This document shows positions 37,503 through 48,006 of a stretch of DNA of 64,000 bases, piece by piece. The position numbers and the translations under genes were made by a program. How positions within the stretch are numbered: the first letter of the stretch is position 1; each line of letters starts with the position of its first letter. Source of the DNA: Candidatus Pelearchaeum maunauluense (GTDB lineage Archaea > Thermoproteota > Nitrososphaeria_A > Caldarchaeales > Caldarchaeaceae). The stretch is from assembly GCA_030059675.1 (NCBI GenBank), contig JANVYQ010000002.1, positions 144,260 through 208,259 of the forward strand. Reading direction: 5' to 3'. The notes under the pieces are model-generated. The model was not told the DNA's origin. It was given only the letters and a program-made list of their open reading frames with translations, and did no database searches.

Positions 37503-38243
37503 ATGTCTTACGGCTACGACGAGTTCGAGTCAAAGGTCGGACAGTTTATCTATACAATGGTTATGTATGAACGTCTCAAGGAATATCTCTTAGAGAGGGT
37601 TAAAGGCAGGGGTAAGGTCTCTTTAAGGATAAACTTGGGAACAGATAAGTCTGGGAACACTGTATTCATGGATGTTATGCTTACTGCTGTGAAACCTCAG
37701 ATGATAACGCCTTCAGTCGAGGAATCTAGGTGGAAGGGCCGTAAAACGCTGATTATGGTTTTAACTAATAGCGAAAATCTAAGTGGAGATTCGCGGCAGA
37801 TGGCTGAAGAGATGGAGCGCCTGTTGCTGGAGAGCTTGCGGTGGTGGCATGGTTATTTTGGGGAGCGTGATAAGCTTAAGCTGGGTAGCTGGAAACCTGA
37901 TGTTGTAATGATGCTTGATGCAGAGAGCGCCGAAGTGATAGCAGAAATACCAGTGGAGAGGATAGTAATTCCACCCAATAGGAGAGTAACGCTATCTCCT
38001 GAAAAACTGGAGAAGCTTTCGCAATACGTTGATTTACTCTCTCCCATAACTGTTAGAACTGCCGAATCAGGCTTCTATGAGCTTGTAACAGGCTATCCCC
38101 AGCTCGCTGTATATGTGGAGAAGCTAGGAGCAGATACCGTGAAGGCGCGCGTGCTGGATATAAGTGAAGAGGATGCTGAGAGAATATACGAGGCGTCATC
38201 CGCTACTATGAACAAGCTCGTGGAACTTCTCACATCATCTTAA
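37503..38243 (+). CDS. Conserved hypothetical protein
   Basis: 246-aa ORF directly downstream of the small ORF. Confidence 0.6.
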   Translation: MSYGYDEFESKVGQFIYTMVMYERLKEYLLERVKGRGKVSLRINLGTDKSGNTVFMDVMLTAVKPQMITPSVEESRWKGRKTLIMVLTNSENLSGDSRQMAEEMERLLLESLRWWHGYFGERDKLKLGSWKPDVVMMLDAESAEVIAEIPVERIVIPPNRRVTLSPEKLEKLSQYVDLLSPITVRTAESGFYELVTGYPQLAVYVEKLGADTVKARVLDISEEDAERIYEASSATMNKLVELLTSS

Positions 38244-38270
38244 TAGCCATCCAACACAGCATAAACCACC

Positions 38271-38768
38271 ATGGATATAAGCAGTAAAATCAGGCGAATA
38301 CAGGGACTATTCGTGGAAAAGCCAGTTAATTTCTCATGGGTAAATGATAGAATTGCGGCAAGCGGCTTGCCAGCAGGGATTAAACATCTAACATGGCTTA
38401 AAAAACAAGGAATAACGGCTATACTGACGTTGACCGAAAAATCCCTAAATCTGGAAGATATACGTCGGCTGGATTTTGAATACCGTCATATCCCGATGCA
38501 AGACCTCAAACCTCCAACTGTTGAGAAATTAGTTGAGGCAAGCACTTTCATTCGTTTGATAACATCAAGAGGTGGCCGTGTTCTTGTTCATTGCGCCGCT
38601 GGACTTGGTAGGACAGGAACCGTTTTGGCAGCCTATTTTATGTTGGAGAATAATCTCAACCCAGAAGATGCGATAAGGTATGTGAGGCGTATTAGGCCAG
38701 GTTCTATTGAGGCTGGTCAAGAGAAGGCTTTATGGGAGCTTGATAAGCTTAGGAGAGCTGGCTCTTAA
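38271..38768 (+). CDS. Dual-specificity/tyrosine protein phosphatase
   Basis: 'VLVHCAAGLGRTGTVLAAYFM' (HCxxGxxRTG). Confidence 0.94.
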   Translation: MDISSKIRRIQGLFVEKPVNFSWVNDRIAASGLPAGIKHLTWLKKQGITAILTLTEKSLNLEDIRRLDFEYRHIPMQDLKPPTVEKLVEASTFIRLITSRGGRVLVHCAAGLGRTGTVLAAYFMLENNLNPEDAIRYVRRIRPGSIEAGQEKALWELDKLRRAGS

Positions 38769-40920
38769 TCTGGTCTGCCAGCTTCGGCCCTATAGTTGGT
38801 ATGCGCGCCAGCTCCTCACGTGATGCGCGGCGTAGGTCGTCAAGTGTCTTGAAGCCGTGGTCATAGAGGTTTCTAGCCCTAACCCTGCCTATGCCGTGAA
38901 GCTTTGTTAAAAGGAGAAGTTCTTGCTTTACGCCATGCTCTAGTCTTCCTGAAAGAACCTCAAACGCCTTATGATATGGTGTGCGCTCCAAAATACGCGT
39001 AAGCTGGGAAGCAGCATAAGATATCCATGCGCATCTTTCTCTTAAAACTGCCAAATCACCAGGCTCGACTCTAAATCTCTCATACATTTCAGATTCGCTC
39101 ATCTCCTCAATCCAGGCCTTCATAATATACACAAGCTTCATAGACTCCATAAACTCCTCATAACGCTCAGGCTCATCTAGGGGGTCTGGAATGTCAATGA
39201 GATAATCCTTATTGCTCTCTATGAATGTCTCCAAAAGAGCCTCCCCAACTTTAACAGCGGAGATTTGGGGTATGTCGGGAGTTGAGCAGATTACCTGAAG
39301 AAGAGTTACGTCATTTATCCCACTAGGCTCCTGGCCTGTTAGCTCGATTATTTTGACGGCAGTAAGCGGGTCTATATAGAGCTCCGATACCCTCTTTCCT
39401 AATCTAGTCGCCACTAGCGTCTCGCCGCTATCTGCTATGAATCCCGCCCTCGTTAAGAAATTTAGAGCTTGAATTATCCTCTCATACGCCCCATAGCTTC
39501 CGTACTGGAAGGAGAAGAGAGTTTTGGAGAAGAATCGTTTAAGTTCATCAACGCTACCAACAGCGTTTGACGCCACCAAAGCCAAGACATGAGTCCTAAG
39601 ATGCCTCTCACTACCCAAGCGAGACCATATACGTTCAGGTTTCCCCAGTAGATACTTTTCGAAAATGAGACGCTTATCATCCTCTCTTCGCGCAATTGTT
39701 ATCGCATATCCTACCGCGTCAAAACCAGGCCTCCCTGCCCTCCCACAAAACTGCTTATACTCTGTGACGCTTATCTGTCTCATCCCCTGCGCTATCTCAT
39801 AACGCCAAAGTTCGGGTATTATCACGGTTCGTGCAGGGAGATTAACTCCAGCCGCGAGTGTGGGTGTTGCTGCAATTATCTTCAGCTTTCTCTCGCGAAA
39901 TAATTTTTCTACAACTCGTCTATGTTGGTATCCCAGACCTGCATGATGGAACGAAGCGCCGCGCGAGATTATACGTGCAAGTCGTTCGGTGAAGCTCGAC
40001 TTCTCGGTTTGCTCGGTTAATTCATGGACAGCTTCTCCGAGGGCTTGTATGTCTTCTTCTGTTAAGGTGTCAAGACGACGAGCTAAAGCGTCTGCTGCCT
40101 TCTCGGCATAAGACTCAGCTCTCTTTCTAGTCATTGCAAATATTATGGCCTGTCCTCCATCAATCACTGTTTTCAACGCTATCGCTATGGCTGGGTCATA
40201 GTCCAGCTGCTCAATCTCCATTACACCATCATCTACGAATTCTATCTCCCCTCCGTAGAATACGCCCTCACGCAACGGGACTGGACGCCATTCCATTTCT
40301 ATTAGCTCCGAGTCAAGCCATTCGGATATCTCATCAGCGTTTCGCGCTGTGGCGCTTAAGGCTAGAAACTGGGCCTGTGGGATTGCGTCTATTAATCGTG
40401 TGAGCGTCATTTCGAGTGTTGGACCTCTATCAGGCTCTCCAAGTAGGTGAATCTCATCGGCCACCACCAGTGTAAGGTTGTTAATCCATGAGGCTCTATG
40501 GCGTATGAGGCTGTCAGCCTTTTCGTTGGTTGCTATTATAACATCATAGTTTGCCAGCCAGGGGTCTGAAGAATCATAATCGCCAGTACTGGCAGCTACG
40601 GTGAAGCCGTCTAGTTCTGTAAAGAAACGTCTAAACTCTTCAAGTTTTTCCGACGCTAGAGCACGTAGTGGTGTTAGGTAGATGCATTTACCGCCATTTC
40701 TGAGATGTTGGTACGCCGCCATCATTGCTATCAAGGTCTTACCAGACGCGGTGGGCGTGGCCACCATAATATTTCGCCTATCAAGAAGCCCGCGCTCTAG
40801 AGCCTCTGCCTGTGGTGGATAAAGAGACGATATACCAAATGACCTTAGCCTATCTCTAAGCTCTTCAGGCAGGCTTGCCTTCTCCAAGCTGAGAAACGAG
40901 CTACGCAACCTTATACGCAC
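38749..40920 (-). CDS. hel308: Hel308-type Ski2-like DNA helicase
   Basis: 'MVATPTASGKTLIAMMAAY', 'VVADEIHLLGEPDRGPTLE', 'QFCGRAGRPGFD', C-terminal HhH. Confidence 0.95.
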   Translation of the reverse strand: MRIRLRSSFLSLEKASLPEELRDRLRSFGISSLYPPQAEALERGLLDRRNIMVATPTASGKTLIAMMAAYQHLRNGGKCIYLTPLRALASEKLEEFRRFFTELDGFTVAASTGDYDSSDPWLANYDVIIATNEKADSLIRHRASWINNLTLVVADEIHLLGEPDRGPTLEMTLTRLIDAIPQAQFLALSATARNADEISEWLDSELIEMEWRPVPLREGVFYGGEIEFVDDGVMEIEQLDYDPAIAIALKTVIDGGQAIIFAMTRKRAESYAEKAADALARRLDTLTEEDIQALGEAVHELTEQTEKSSFTERLARIISRGASFHHAGLGYQHRRVVEKLFRERKLKIIAATPTLAAGVNLPARTVIIPELWRYEIAQGMRQISVTEYKQFCGRAGRPGFDAVGYAITIARREDDKRLIFEKYLLGKPERIWSRLGSERHLRTHVLALVASNAVGSVDELKRFFSKTLFSFQYGSYGAYERIIQALNFLTRAGFIADSGETLVATRLGKRVSELYIDPLTAVKIIELTGQEPSGINDVTLLQVICSTPDIPQISAVKVGEALLETFIESNKDYLIDIPDPLDEPERYEEFMESMKLVYIMKAWIEEMSESEMYERFRVEPGDLAVLRERCAWISYAASQLTRILERTPYHKAFEVLSGRLEHGVKQELLLLTKLHGIGRVRARNLYDHGFKTLDDLRRASREELARIPTIGPKLADQIKSQLS

Positions 40921-42922
40921 CAGTTCTTGGGGTATATATGCGCCCCTCAGTTATAAGACGTGTTAGTATTCTGCTAATCTCAGCTTCGGTGAGTCCTTCT
41001 CTGAGAAGCTCGTTTCGCAGTTCTTCATCGGCAGCATATCCATGCTCATTCTCAAATCGTTTGATAACGTCTATCACTAGCATCATCTTGTCTCGAACAC
41101 TCTTGGGCTTGCCTGTCAGTATAACGTCAATATCTGGGCTTCCAGTTCCTATGTCTATCCCAACCTCAGAGAGGCTTCTCTTCATAAGAGCTATAGCTGC
41201 TTGAGCGTCTTCCTCGGTAGCTTGCTCGCGCAGAGCAGCTCGTGCTCTCGCCTCAGTCATCCTAATCAACGACTCAAACTGCCGTGCAGTAATGCTAACA
41301 GTAGAAGTCTTCTCATACATAGAGCGCATCTGAAGATAAAACTCCTCAAGCAGCCTCATGGCGGCAGGAGTGAGAACAGGCTCTATACGCTTTGCAAACG
41401 CTATATATTTCCTTAAGACTTCAGGCGGAATTGGCGGAGACACTACTGGAGCGCCTATTGAATGAAGCGCCGCTATATGCGACGAGATCTTCTTATCCTG
41501 GTCTGGACTGGGCTCATCGCGGAGAACAAAAATTAGGTCAAAACGCGAAAGTATAGTTATGGGAAGATTAACATTCTCGGTGAAGTTCCTATAGGGGTCG
41601 TATCTACCAAGCGCTGGGTTAGCCGCAGCTAATACAGCTGTTCTAGCATTAAGGGTAGCTACTATACCTCCTTTAGCTATGCTGACAGTTTGTTGCTGCA
41701 TTGCTTCATGTATGGCCACACGGTCTTCAGGTCTCATCTTGTCAATTTCATCTATGGCGCATATTCCCATATCTGCCAAGACCATGGCCCCTGCCTCCAG
41801 GACCATGCCTCCATTCTTCTCGCGGACAACCGCAGCTGTCAAGCCAGCGGCAGTAGAACCTCTCCCAGACGTATAGAGCCCACGCGGCGCTATTGACGCT
41901 ACATACTGCAGAAGCTGGCTTTTAGCAGTACCAGGGTCTCCTACTAGGAGTATGTTCATCTCACCCCTAACACGCAGCCCATCTCGGAATGTCTTCGTCT
42001 TTCCCCCCATGAGAAGGAGGAGAATAGCATCCTTAATGTGCTCCAAACCGTATATGGAAGGAGCTATAGAGTCTCTCAGCTTAATGTGTATATTCTTGTC
42101 GCGGGCCATCTCTCTGAACATACGCTCCTCTTCAGGAGTTATCTGAATAGCCTGCGGCTCCTTACTTGCAGCCTCTATGCTGATTGCATCAAGATATAGC
42201 TTGAAGGTTTTAAGTGGCTGGTCGCCAGTTCGCTCCTGAGCTGACTGGACAACACCCACAACTATAACCCTATCACCAGGCCTAACAACATCAACCAAAT
42301 CACCGCGGGCGCGGACTTCTATTACGCGAGGAAGCTGGCCTGGAGGCAGGTCTTCTGGCTTCTCCTGAACACCAATAACCTGATAATCCTGATAATGCGA
42401 CTCCTCTGGAACTAGTTCAAAACTAGGTTTTCTAGCTCTGCATGTGGCGTTTGTGCATCTATCAGGCTGTTTTAATCTATTGGCATCTTGTTCAACTCGA
42501 TAGGTAGTTCCACAATATTTGCATCTAAAAAGCCCAGTCTTAAGTATGGGTTTTACCACAGAGGCACGCGCCACCAAGCCGTCTATCATTATTAGCTTTC
42601 TGAGATGCGCTGCGCGTATTTCTCTAATAGCTGTGACGCTAGGTATGCCTACTATCCTAGCGTGAAACTCATCAATGCTCGCCGCATACTGGGGGTCTTC
42701 TATCTGAAGCTGTTTAAAACAGGCTTTATCAAGAGCTGGTATATTACGTAATGGGTTATTTACTAGGTCGTTGGCGAATGTCTCGTCGTATGAGAGGAGG
42801 TCTGAGAACTCTACGGGTATACTCTTCTTTCCAGTCAGCGCTGCTTGCGCGAGTAGTTGTCTATACTTCTCCATCTTGAAGAATGCTACGAGTTTCTCAT
42901 CAAGCGGTATAGGACGCTCCAT
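40901..42922 (-). CDS. mcm: Minichromosome maintenance helicase
   Basis: Walker A 'LLVGDPGTAKSQLLQYVASIAPRGLYTSGRGSTAAGLTAAV', 'CAIDEIDKM', 'SRFDLIFVL'. Confidence 0.98.
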   Translation of the reverse strand: MERPIPLDEKLVAFFKMEKYRQLLAQAALTGKKSIPVEFSDLLSYDETFANDLVNNPLRNIPALDKACFKQLQIEDPQYAASIDEFHARIVGIPSVTAIREIRAAHLRKLIMIDGLVARASVVKPILKTGLFRCKYCGTTYRVEQDANRLKQPDRCTNATCRARKPSFELVPEESHYQDYQVIGVQEKPEDLPPGQLPRVIEVRARGDLVDVVRPGDRVIVVGVVQSAQERTGDQPLKTFKLYLDAISIEAASKEPQAIQITPEEERMFREMARDKNIHIKLRDSIAPSIYGLEHIKDAILLLLMGGKTKTFRDGLRVRGEMNILLVGDPGTAKSQLLQYVASIAPRGLYTSGRGSTAAGLTAAVVREKNGGMVLEAGAMVLADMGICAIDEIDKMRPEDRVAIHEAMQQQTVSIAKGGIVATLNARTAVLAAANPALGRYDPYRNFTENVNLPITILSRFDLIFVLRDEPSPDQDKKISSHIAALHSIGAPVVSPPIPPEVLRKYIAFAKRIEPVLTPAAMRLLEEFYLQMRSMYEKTSTVSITARQFESLIRMTEARARAALREQATEEDAQAAIALMKRSLSEVGIDIGTGSPDIDVILTGKPKSVRDKMMLVIDVIKRFENEHGYAADEELRNELLREGLTEAEISRILTRLITEGRIYTPRTGAYKVA

Positions 42923-42936
42923 CCACGCTCACCTTC

Positions 42937-43464
42937 TCAACCCATAACACCCCGTTCCCACTCTTCAACAAGACGTGAAACATAGTCGTAGAGAAGCTCC
43001 TCTTCAGGGGTTAGTTTCTTAACTACCTCACTCTTCATCTTCTTAACTGCAAACTGGATAATTTTAGCCATTCTAAGAGTCATAATGTCCCTCACCATAT
43101 CTCTTATACGTTCATCTCCCGATATGCTGGCTGCTCGTTTAGATTCCATGTAGAAGTAGCGTGGAAGGGTCTGTAGTTCTAGTGGACTGTTCTTCTCCCG
43201 CCATTCCAACTGCATTAACTGTTGCAGTGAGGGGGGCTTATCAGCCCATTCTGCCACATTCATCTCCACGAGACGCTGGGCTAGCCACTGCTTGACGTAT
43301 ATGATGCTACCCTTCTTGACGTCTTCAAAAACCTGGCCCGAGACTATTAGTTTGGGGATATCGCGTGTGATGGTTATTCTTGTTGTTGAGTTTAGGTATT
43401 CCAGCCTTAGTTCCTCAAGCCTATCCCTTAAGCCTGTTGCCAGTAGGTCTTCAGAGCGTAACAT
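42937..43464 (-). CDS. GINS complex subunit
   Basis: Immediately upstream of mcm; 'VKKGSIIYVKQWLAQRLVEMNVAEW...LPRYFYMESKRAASIS...LTPEEELLYDYVSRLVEEW'. Confidence 0.82.
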   Translation of the reverse strand: MLRSEDLLATGLRDRLEELRLEYLNSTTRITITRDIPKLIVSGQVFEDVKKGSIIYVKQWLAQRLVEMNVAEWADKPPSLQQLMQLEWREKNSPLELQTLPRYFYMESKRAASISGDERIRDMVRDIMTLRMAKIIQFAVKKMKSEVVKKLTPEEELLYDYVSRLVEEWERGVMG

Positions 43465-43747
43465 GGCCTCTTAGGATGTTGCCGCGCTTCTGTGGTATTA
43501 AGTCTGACTTGGCCATGAGGAGGGATATAGCCATGTTATTAACGTGGAAAGCAGCGGGGCCACACCCTAGGCTTAAGGAGAGTCATGGAAAAGGTGTTAA
43601 AAGGAGGGTTTTTGGCTTGGGCTGGGGCAAACAAACCAACCACAAGAGAACCCAACAAGAACCGGCGATTAAGAATCCTAAACCATCATCATGAGAGAGG
43701 GGAAAACTATTATTCTTGAAATGAAAACCCAGCTATGCGGATAAGGT

Positions 43748-44755
43748 TTGAGAATAGGGATAGTTGGGGGAGGCGTTTCTGGAAGCTATCTAGCGTCTCT
43801 CTTAGATGAGAAACATAACGTAATAATATATGAGAGGCAGGAGTTTGAAAAATTCTATGCCGTATGTGCGTGGGGAACAAGTCTCCACGAGCTTAGGAGA
43901 TTATCATCAAAAATAGGGCTTGACTTTGATGAGTACGTACTCTTTACTGGTAAGCGTATGATTGTCCAACTCCCAAATAGGGAGCTTGAGATACCCCTTA
44001 AGGGGTTATGCACATTTGATAAACGGCGATTTGTGATGGATATGCATAAAGGAAAGGAGATTGTTTACGGCAGAGCAATTGATAAAGCTCCGTCTGACAG
44101 GTATAATATCGTGATTGATGCTACAGGGTTTAATCGCGCGCTCCTACCCAAGATAAAGAAAGATTATTTCATACCGACGCTTGAGTATAGAGTTCGGTTT
44201 AACTCGCCGCCGTTTGACGATTTCATGGTACGGCCTCTCAAGGGGCTATGTGGCTATCTTTGGTTCTTCCCACTTGAGAATGGATACGCCCACGTGGGTG
44301 CTGGAGACTACTATAAGCGCCATGTGGATGTTCTTCGTGAGTTTATGCGCGAGCATGGCGGTGAAATAGTCAAGAAGATAGGTAGGCCCGTGCGCATAGC
44401 GCCGCCACACCTATGCCAGCCCATAATGGAGGGAAATGTTATAGGGGTGGGCGAGAGCATAGGCGTTGTCTATCCAGCCCTAGGAGAGGGGATAATCCCA
44501 GGAATGCAGTGCGCAGAGCTACTAGCGCGGCACATTGAAAGAGGAACACTCCAACAATACCCGTCGGAAGTTATCAAAAAGTTTGATGTTTATGAGAAGG
44601 TTTTCGAGTTCATAAGGAAGAAGATTAAGGGAGAGTTTAGCTGGTTAAAAGACTTCAATCTCGTCCTTAGCGCCTTTTTGCATATGAAGCTGGCCGAAGA
44701 TAGGTATGGCATGAAGATACGGCTTAGAGATTGGCTTAATGTGGTTAGAAGCTAG
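43748..44755 (+). CDS. FAD-dependent geranylgeranyl reductase family protein (TTG start)
   Basis: 'RIGIVGGGVSGSYLASLL', 'LKGLCGYLWFFPLENGYAHVGAGDY', 'GEGIIPGMQCAELLA'. Confidence 0.88.
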   Translation: MRIGIVGGGVSGSYLASLLDEKHNVIIYERQEFEKFYAVCAWGTSLHELRRLSSKIGLDFDEYVLFTGKRMIVQLPNRELEIPLKGLCTFDKRRFVMDMHKGKEIVYGRAIDKAPSDRYNIVIDATGFNRALLPKIKKDYFIPTLEYRVRFNSPPFDDFMVRPLKGLCGYLWFFPLENGYAHVGAGDYYKRHVDVLREFMREHGGEIVKKIGRPVRIAPPHLCQPIMEGNVIGVGESIGVVYPALGEGIIPGMQCAELLARHIERGTLQQYPSEVIKKFDVYEKVFEFIRKKIKGEFSWLKDFNLVLSAFLHMKLAEDRYGMKIRLRDWLNVVRS

Positions 44756-44809
44756 CCGAATGGGCGGTTAAGGTTTATTTATAGGCTGAATCAAGCGCAG
44801 ACAAGGTGA

Positions 44810-46057
44810 TTGGTCCTAGGTGTCGCCAAGCTTGTATGTAGAATATGCGGTGCAGAATACCCGCCAACGCTAAGGAACGTGTGCGACAAGTGCCTAGGGG
44901 CAGTTGATGTTATATACGAAGAACCACACGAAAATCTCAAAAATCTGCTCTCAACACGCACGGCACGCGGGGTATGGCGTTATAAGGAACTTTTACCCAT
45001 AACAAGGGAAGAGCATATAGTAGACATAGGTGCTGGAGGCTCGCCGCTCATCCGCGCTGAGGAGCTGGGTAGAAGGATAGGAATCCGGAAACTCCTAATC
45101 AAGAATGATACGATAAATCCGAGCTTCTCTTTTAAGGATAGACCATCTTCAGTAGCGGTTTCAAAGGCGCGTGAATTCAACCTACCAGCGGTGGGCTGCG
45201 CATCAACGGGTAATTTAGCCTCAGCAACTTCCGCACATGCATCGGCAGCAAATATTCCTTGTATAGTCCTAATGCCTGATACAGTCGAGCTTCCCAAAAT
45301 ACGACAAGCATCAATGTATGGCTCACACATAATCCTAGTGGACGGAACATACGACGACACTAACCGACTAGCTTACTTACTAACTGAGAGGACGCGTATA
45401 GGAATGGTGAATGTGAATCTAAGACCATACTACGTAGAGGGCTCTAAGACTATGATGTTTGAGATAGTTGAGCAGCTTGGCTGGAGGGCTCCTGAGAATA
45501 TAATAATACCTATGGCCAGCGGCGCGCTGTTAGGTGCTCTGCATAAAGCTCTACGCGAGCTAGAGGGATTCAACATCCTGGACGATATTAACACGGTCTT
45601 TCATGGTGTCCAGCCCGTGGGCTGCGCTCCCATAAGCGATGCTTATGCGCGGAATGCTGAAGAGGTCATTCCAGTCAAGACACCTAACACCATAGTGAAG
45701 AGTCTTGCTATAGGAAGTCCAGGAGACGGAGAATATGCTCTAGGAATAGTGCGTAAGACAGGCGGAACATGCCAAGCCATAAGCGACAAAGACACTGTGG
45801 AGGCTGTTCACCTACTATGCCAGACTACTGGAATATATGCTGAGCCTGGCGGAGCTATCACGGTCGCTGCAGCCAAAAAAATGCGTGAAGAAGGCATATT
45901 GGATGCGGGGGATGAGGTGGTATGCTGCGTAACAGGCGCTGGCTATAAGGCTGACGAACTCATAGAACCGCGTGGCAAGACATATGCGGTGAAGCCGAAG
46001 ATATCAGAAGTGCTACAGAGATTAAGCGCAGAGCTGCCAGTAATAGCCAGTGCATGA
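44810..46057 (+). CDS. thrC: Threonine synthase
   Basis: N-terminal Zn ribbon, 'NPSFSFKDRPSSVAVSKA', 'CASTGNLASATSAHA'. Confidence 0.93.
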   Translation: MVLGVAKLVCRICGAEYPPTLRNVCDKCLGAVDVIYEEPHENLKNLLSTRTARGVWRYKELLPITREEHIVDIGAGGSPLIRAEELGRRIGIRKLLIKNDTINPSFSFKDRPSSVAVSKAREFNLPAVGCASTGNLASATSAHASAANIPCIVLMPDTVELPKIRQASMYGSHIILVDGTYDDTNRLAYLLTERTRIGMVNVNLRPYYVEGSKTMMFEIVEQLGWRAPENIIIPMASGALLGALHKALRELEGFNILDDINTVFHGVQPVGCAPISDAYARNAEEVIPVKTPNTIVKSLAIGSPGDGEYALGIVRKTGGTCQAISDKDTVEAVHLLCQTTGIYAEPGGAITVAAAKKMREEGILDAGDEVVCCVTGAGYKADELIEPRGKTYAVKPKISEVLQRLSAELPVIASA

Positions 46058-46369
46058 CTACTGTCGCTGATAAAGTTGCCTCAACAACTTTACAGCGTCA
46101 ACAAACTTCGTCGAGGTTAATTGGAGCCCTTCAGATTCGCTTAACTCCCTTACAATTGACTGCTCTAAAATTGCGTAGCCCGGCCCGAAGATTGTACGTA
46201 AAGCTTGTGAGAAAATTTCAGGCTTGTCAGGTATTTCGCCCCGCCTAACTCCAAAACTATTTTCAAGATGAAAGTATAACGCTCTCGTACCATTCTCGCC
46301 TAGAACCGATAATGCCCTATCTACGGCGTCTTGGACTATTCTTCTTAGTATATCATGGTCTTTGCTTAT
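46058..46369 (-). CDS. Small hypothetical protein missed by ORF track (no ATG/GTG/TTG start in frame)
   Basis: Open frame '(I)SKDHDILRRIVQDAVDRALSVLGENGTRALYFHLENSFGVRRGEIPDKPEIFSQALRTIFGPGYAILEQSIVRELSESEGLQ...QRQ*'; 32-aa ORF in another frame (46374..46472) lies just upstream. Confidence 0.6.
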   Translation of the reverse strand: MSKDHDILRRIVQDAVDRALSVLGENGTRALYFHLENSFGVRRGEIPDKPEIFSQALRTIFGPGYAILEQSIVRELSESEGLQLTSTKFVDAVKLLRQLYQRQ

Positions 46370-46484
46370 GTTGCTACACCACTGGTGTTAGTCTCAGCTT
46401 GGGGAATCCTTCGGAATAGTCGTAGTAATCATACATTAGTGGGGATGGTGGCTTCGCCGTATATACGACCATAGCGCCCTCAAC

Positions 46485-47771
46485 CTACTTAACGCATAAA
46501 TGCATATCACACATGTCTGATATCTTGTCCTTTATCTCACTAGACGCCCTTGAACCAAATACGACTACATCATCATCTTCGCGTACCCTAATAATCATCT
46601 CTGAGATTTCCTTCATAATTTCATCACTCGGATAAATGTGCTCCAGCTTATCTACTCCCAACAATAAGAAACAAGGTTTCCTCCCATTCTTGCGAAGCTC
46701 TTGAATAGCACCACGTAGATTTTCCATACTCTTTTTAAATGATGAACGGTCGAGTTTGAAATATTCCTTATCCTGTATATGTTCTCCGAAAATTCCTGTC
46801 TTTTGCCTCTCTTTTATATCTCGCTCATTAAGGTATGGTTTTATTGATTCGTTGATATATTGAGGTCTAACACCCCCAAAAGGTATTGCCACAACGCCTC
46901 CATCCTGAGCCAGCATATTCATCCTAATCTGCGCCAGAATGAAGAAATGCCATTCGGTGGGAGCGGTCTTACCTATCTCAAAAAATACTGCAGAACCCCC
47001 CTTTTTTAATCCGCCAGCGAGAAGTGCGTCAAAGTCTTCGCTTCCTGTCGAGTAATGTGTAGTTGTATGGGATATTGGCTTAAACTGTGATGGTTGTATC
47101 TTTTTTAGATTTTCTTCCTGGATGGGCTTGAATACTGTGAATCTCCCCCCATAAAGCGTAAAGAGCCTTCTACGCCTTGCTATGGCCTGTCCTCGGATTT
47201 TCTCTACATAAATCTTCCTAGCTCGCCTATTCTCAAACTCTTCATCACGAAGCTCTATAACCGCATCAACCAAATAATCCGCGGCTGTTATGTCTGGATT
47301 CTCGCTTACTATAACTAGTGTAGAATCGCTTGACTCAACTATTGCGGCAAGTGTCTTCTCTACACGAAGCCTCTCTTTCTCGTCAAGCTCCCGTGTTAGA
47401 GCATCAAGCGAATCCAAAACAATGAGAGGCAGCCTCAGTCTATGCACAGCTTCAATAACCTTAGAAACTATATCAGAGACAGTACCTAGCCTGAGGTCTT
47501 CAAACGATACCTTGATAGCCTCAGCTAGATACTCCTGAACGGCACTCCTCTCCACAAGCTCTCTAATATGGGGGAAGTGCTGGCCGAGCTTAATCTCAGA
47601 CACACGCGTAGATATGAACAACCCGCCTTTAGCAGCCTTAAGAAGCTATACAGCAAGAGTAGTCTTACCAGTCCCAGGCTCCCCCTTAATGATTATCGTC
47701 TTAATATTAGGGTCGATTAAGTCACCAATTCTAAACTCATTAACTAAATGCCATTCCTTACCAACGCTCAC
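46485..47771 (-). pseudogene. KaiC/RadA-like RecA-fold ATPase with an in-frame TAG (47646-47648)
   Basis: GTG 47771: 'VSVGKEWHLVNEFRIGDLIDPNIKTIIIKGEPGTGKTTLAV*LLKAAKGGLFISTRVSEIKLG...LIVLDSLDALTRE'; one frame throughout. Confidence 0.82.
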
Positions 47772-48006
47772 TAACAAAAACCACAAAACACAAACTTAAA
47801 TCATTTATCATGCAAACATAGAAAGTACTAAGATATTGCTCAGAGCTCAAGATCTAGATCATAGCTCCTCTCAGCCTGGTCAGACTCATCATCGCATTAT
47901 AGAAAATGCTAAATTGTGTTTTAAATTTATCGTCGTTGGAAGCTGTGTAATACTCAACAACGTGTCTGAGGTAGGTTTTATGTAGGAGATTTTCGTTTGT
48001 TGTGAT

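Noticed and set aside
43516-43694. Small basic ORF MRRDIAMLLTWKAAGPHPRLKESHGKGVKRRVF... between GINS and the reductase
   Set aside because: No recognisable family or clear start signal; coding status uncertain.
30960-47648. Pyrrolysine insertion at the TAG codons
   Set aside because: No Pyl machinery visible here, expected residues are Trp and Gln, and TAA/TGA interruptions occur as well; kept only as a test, not a claim.
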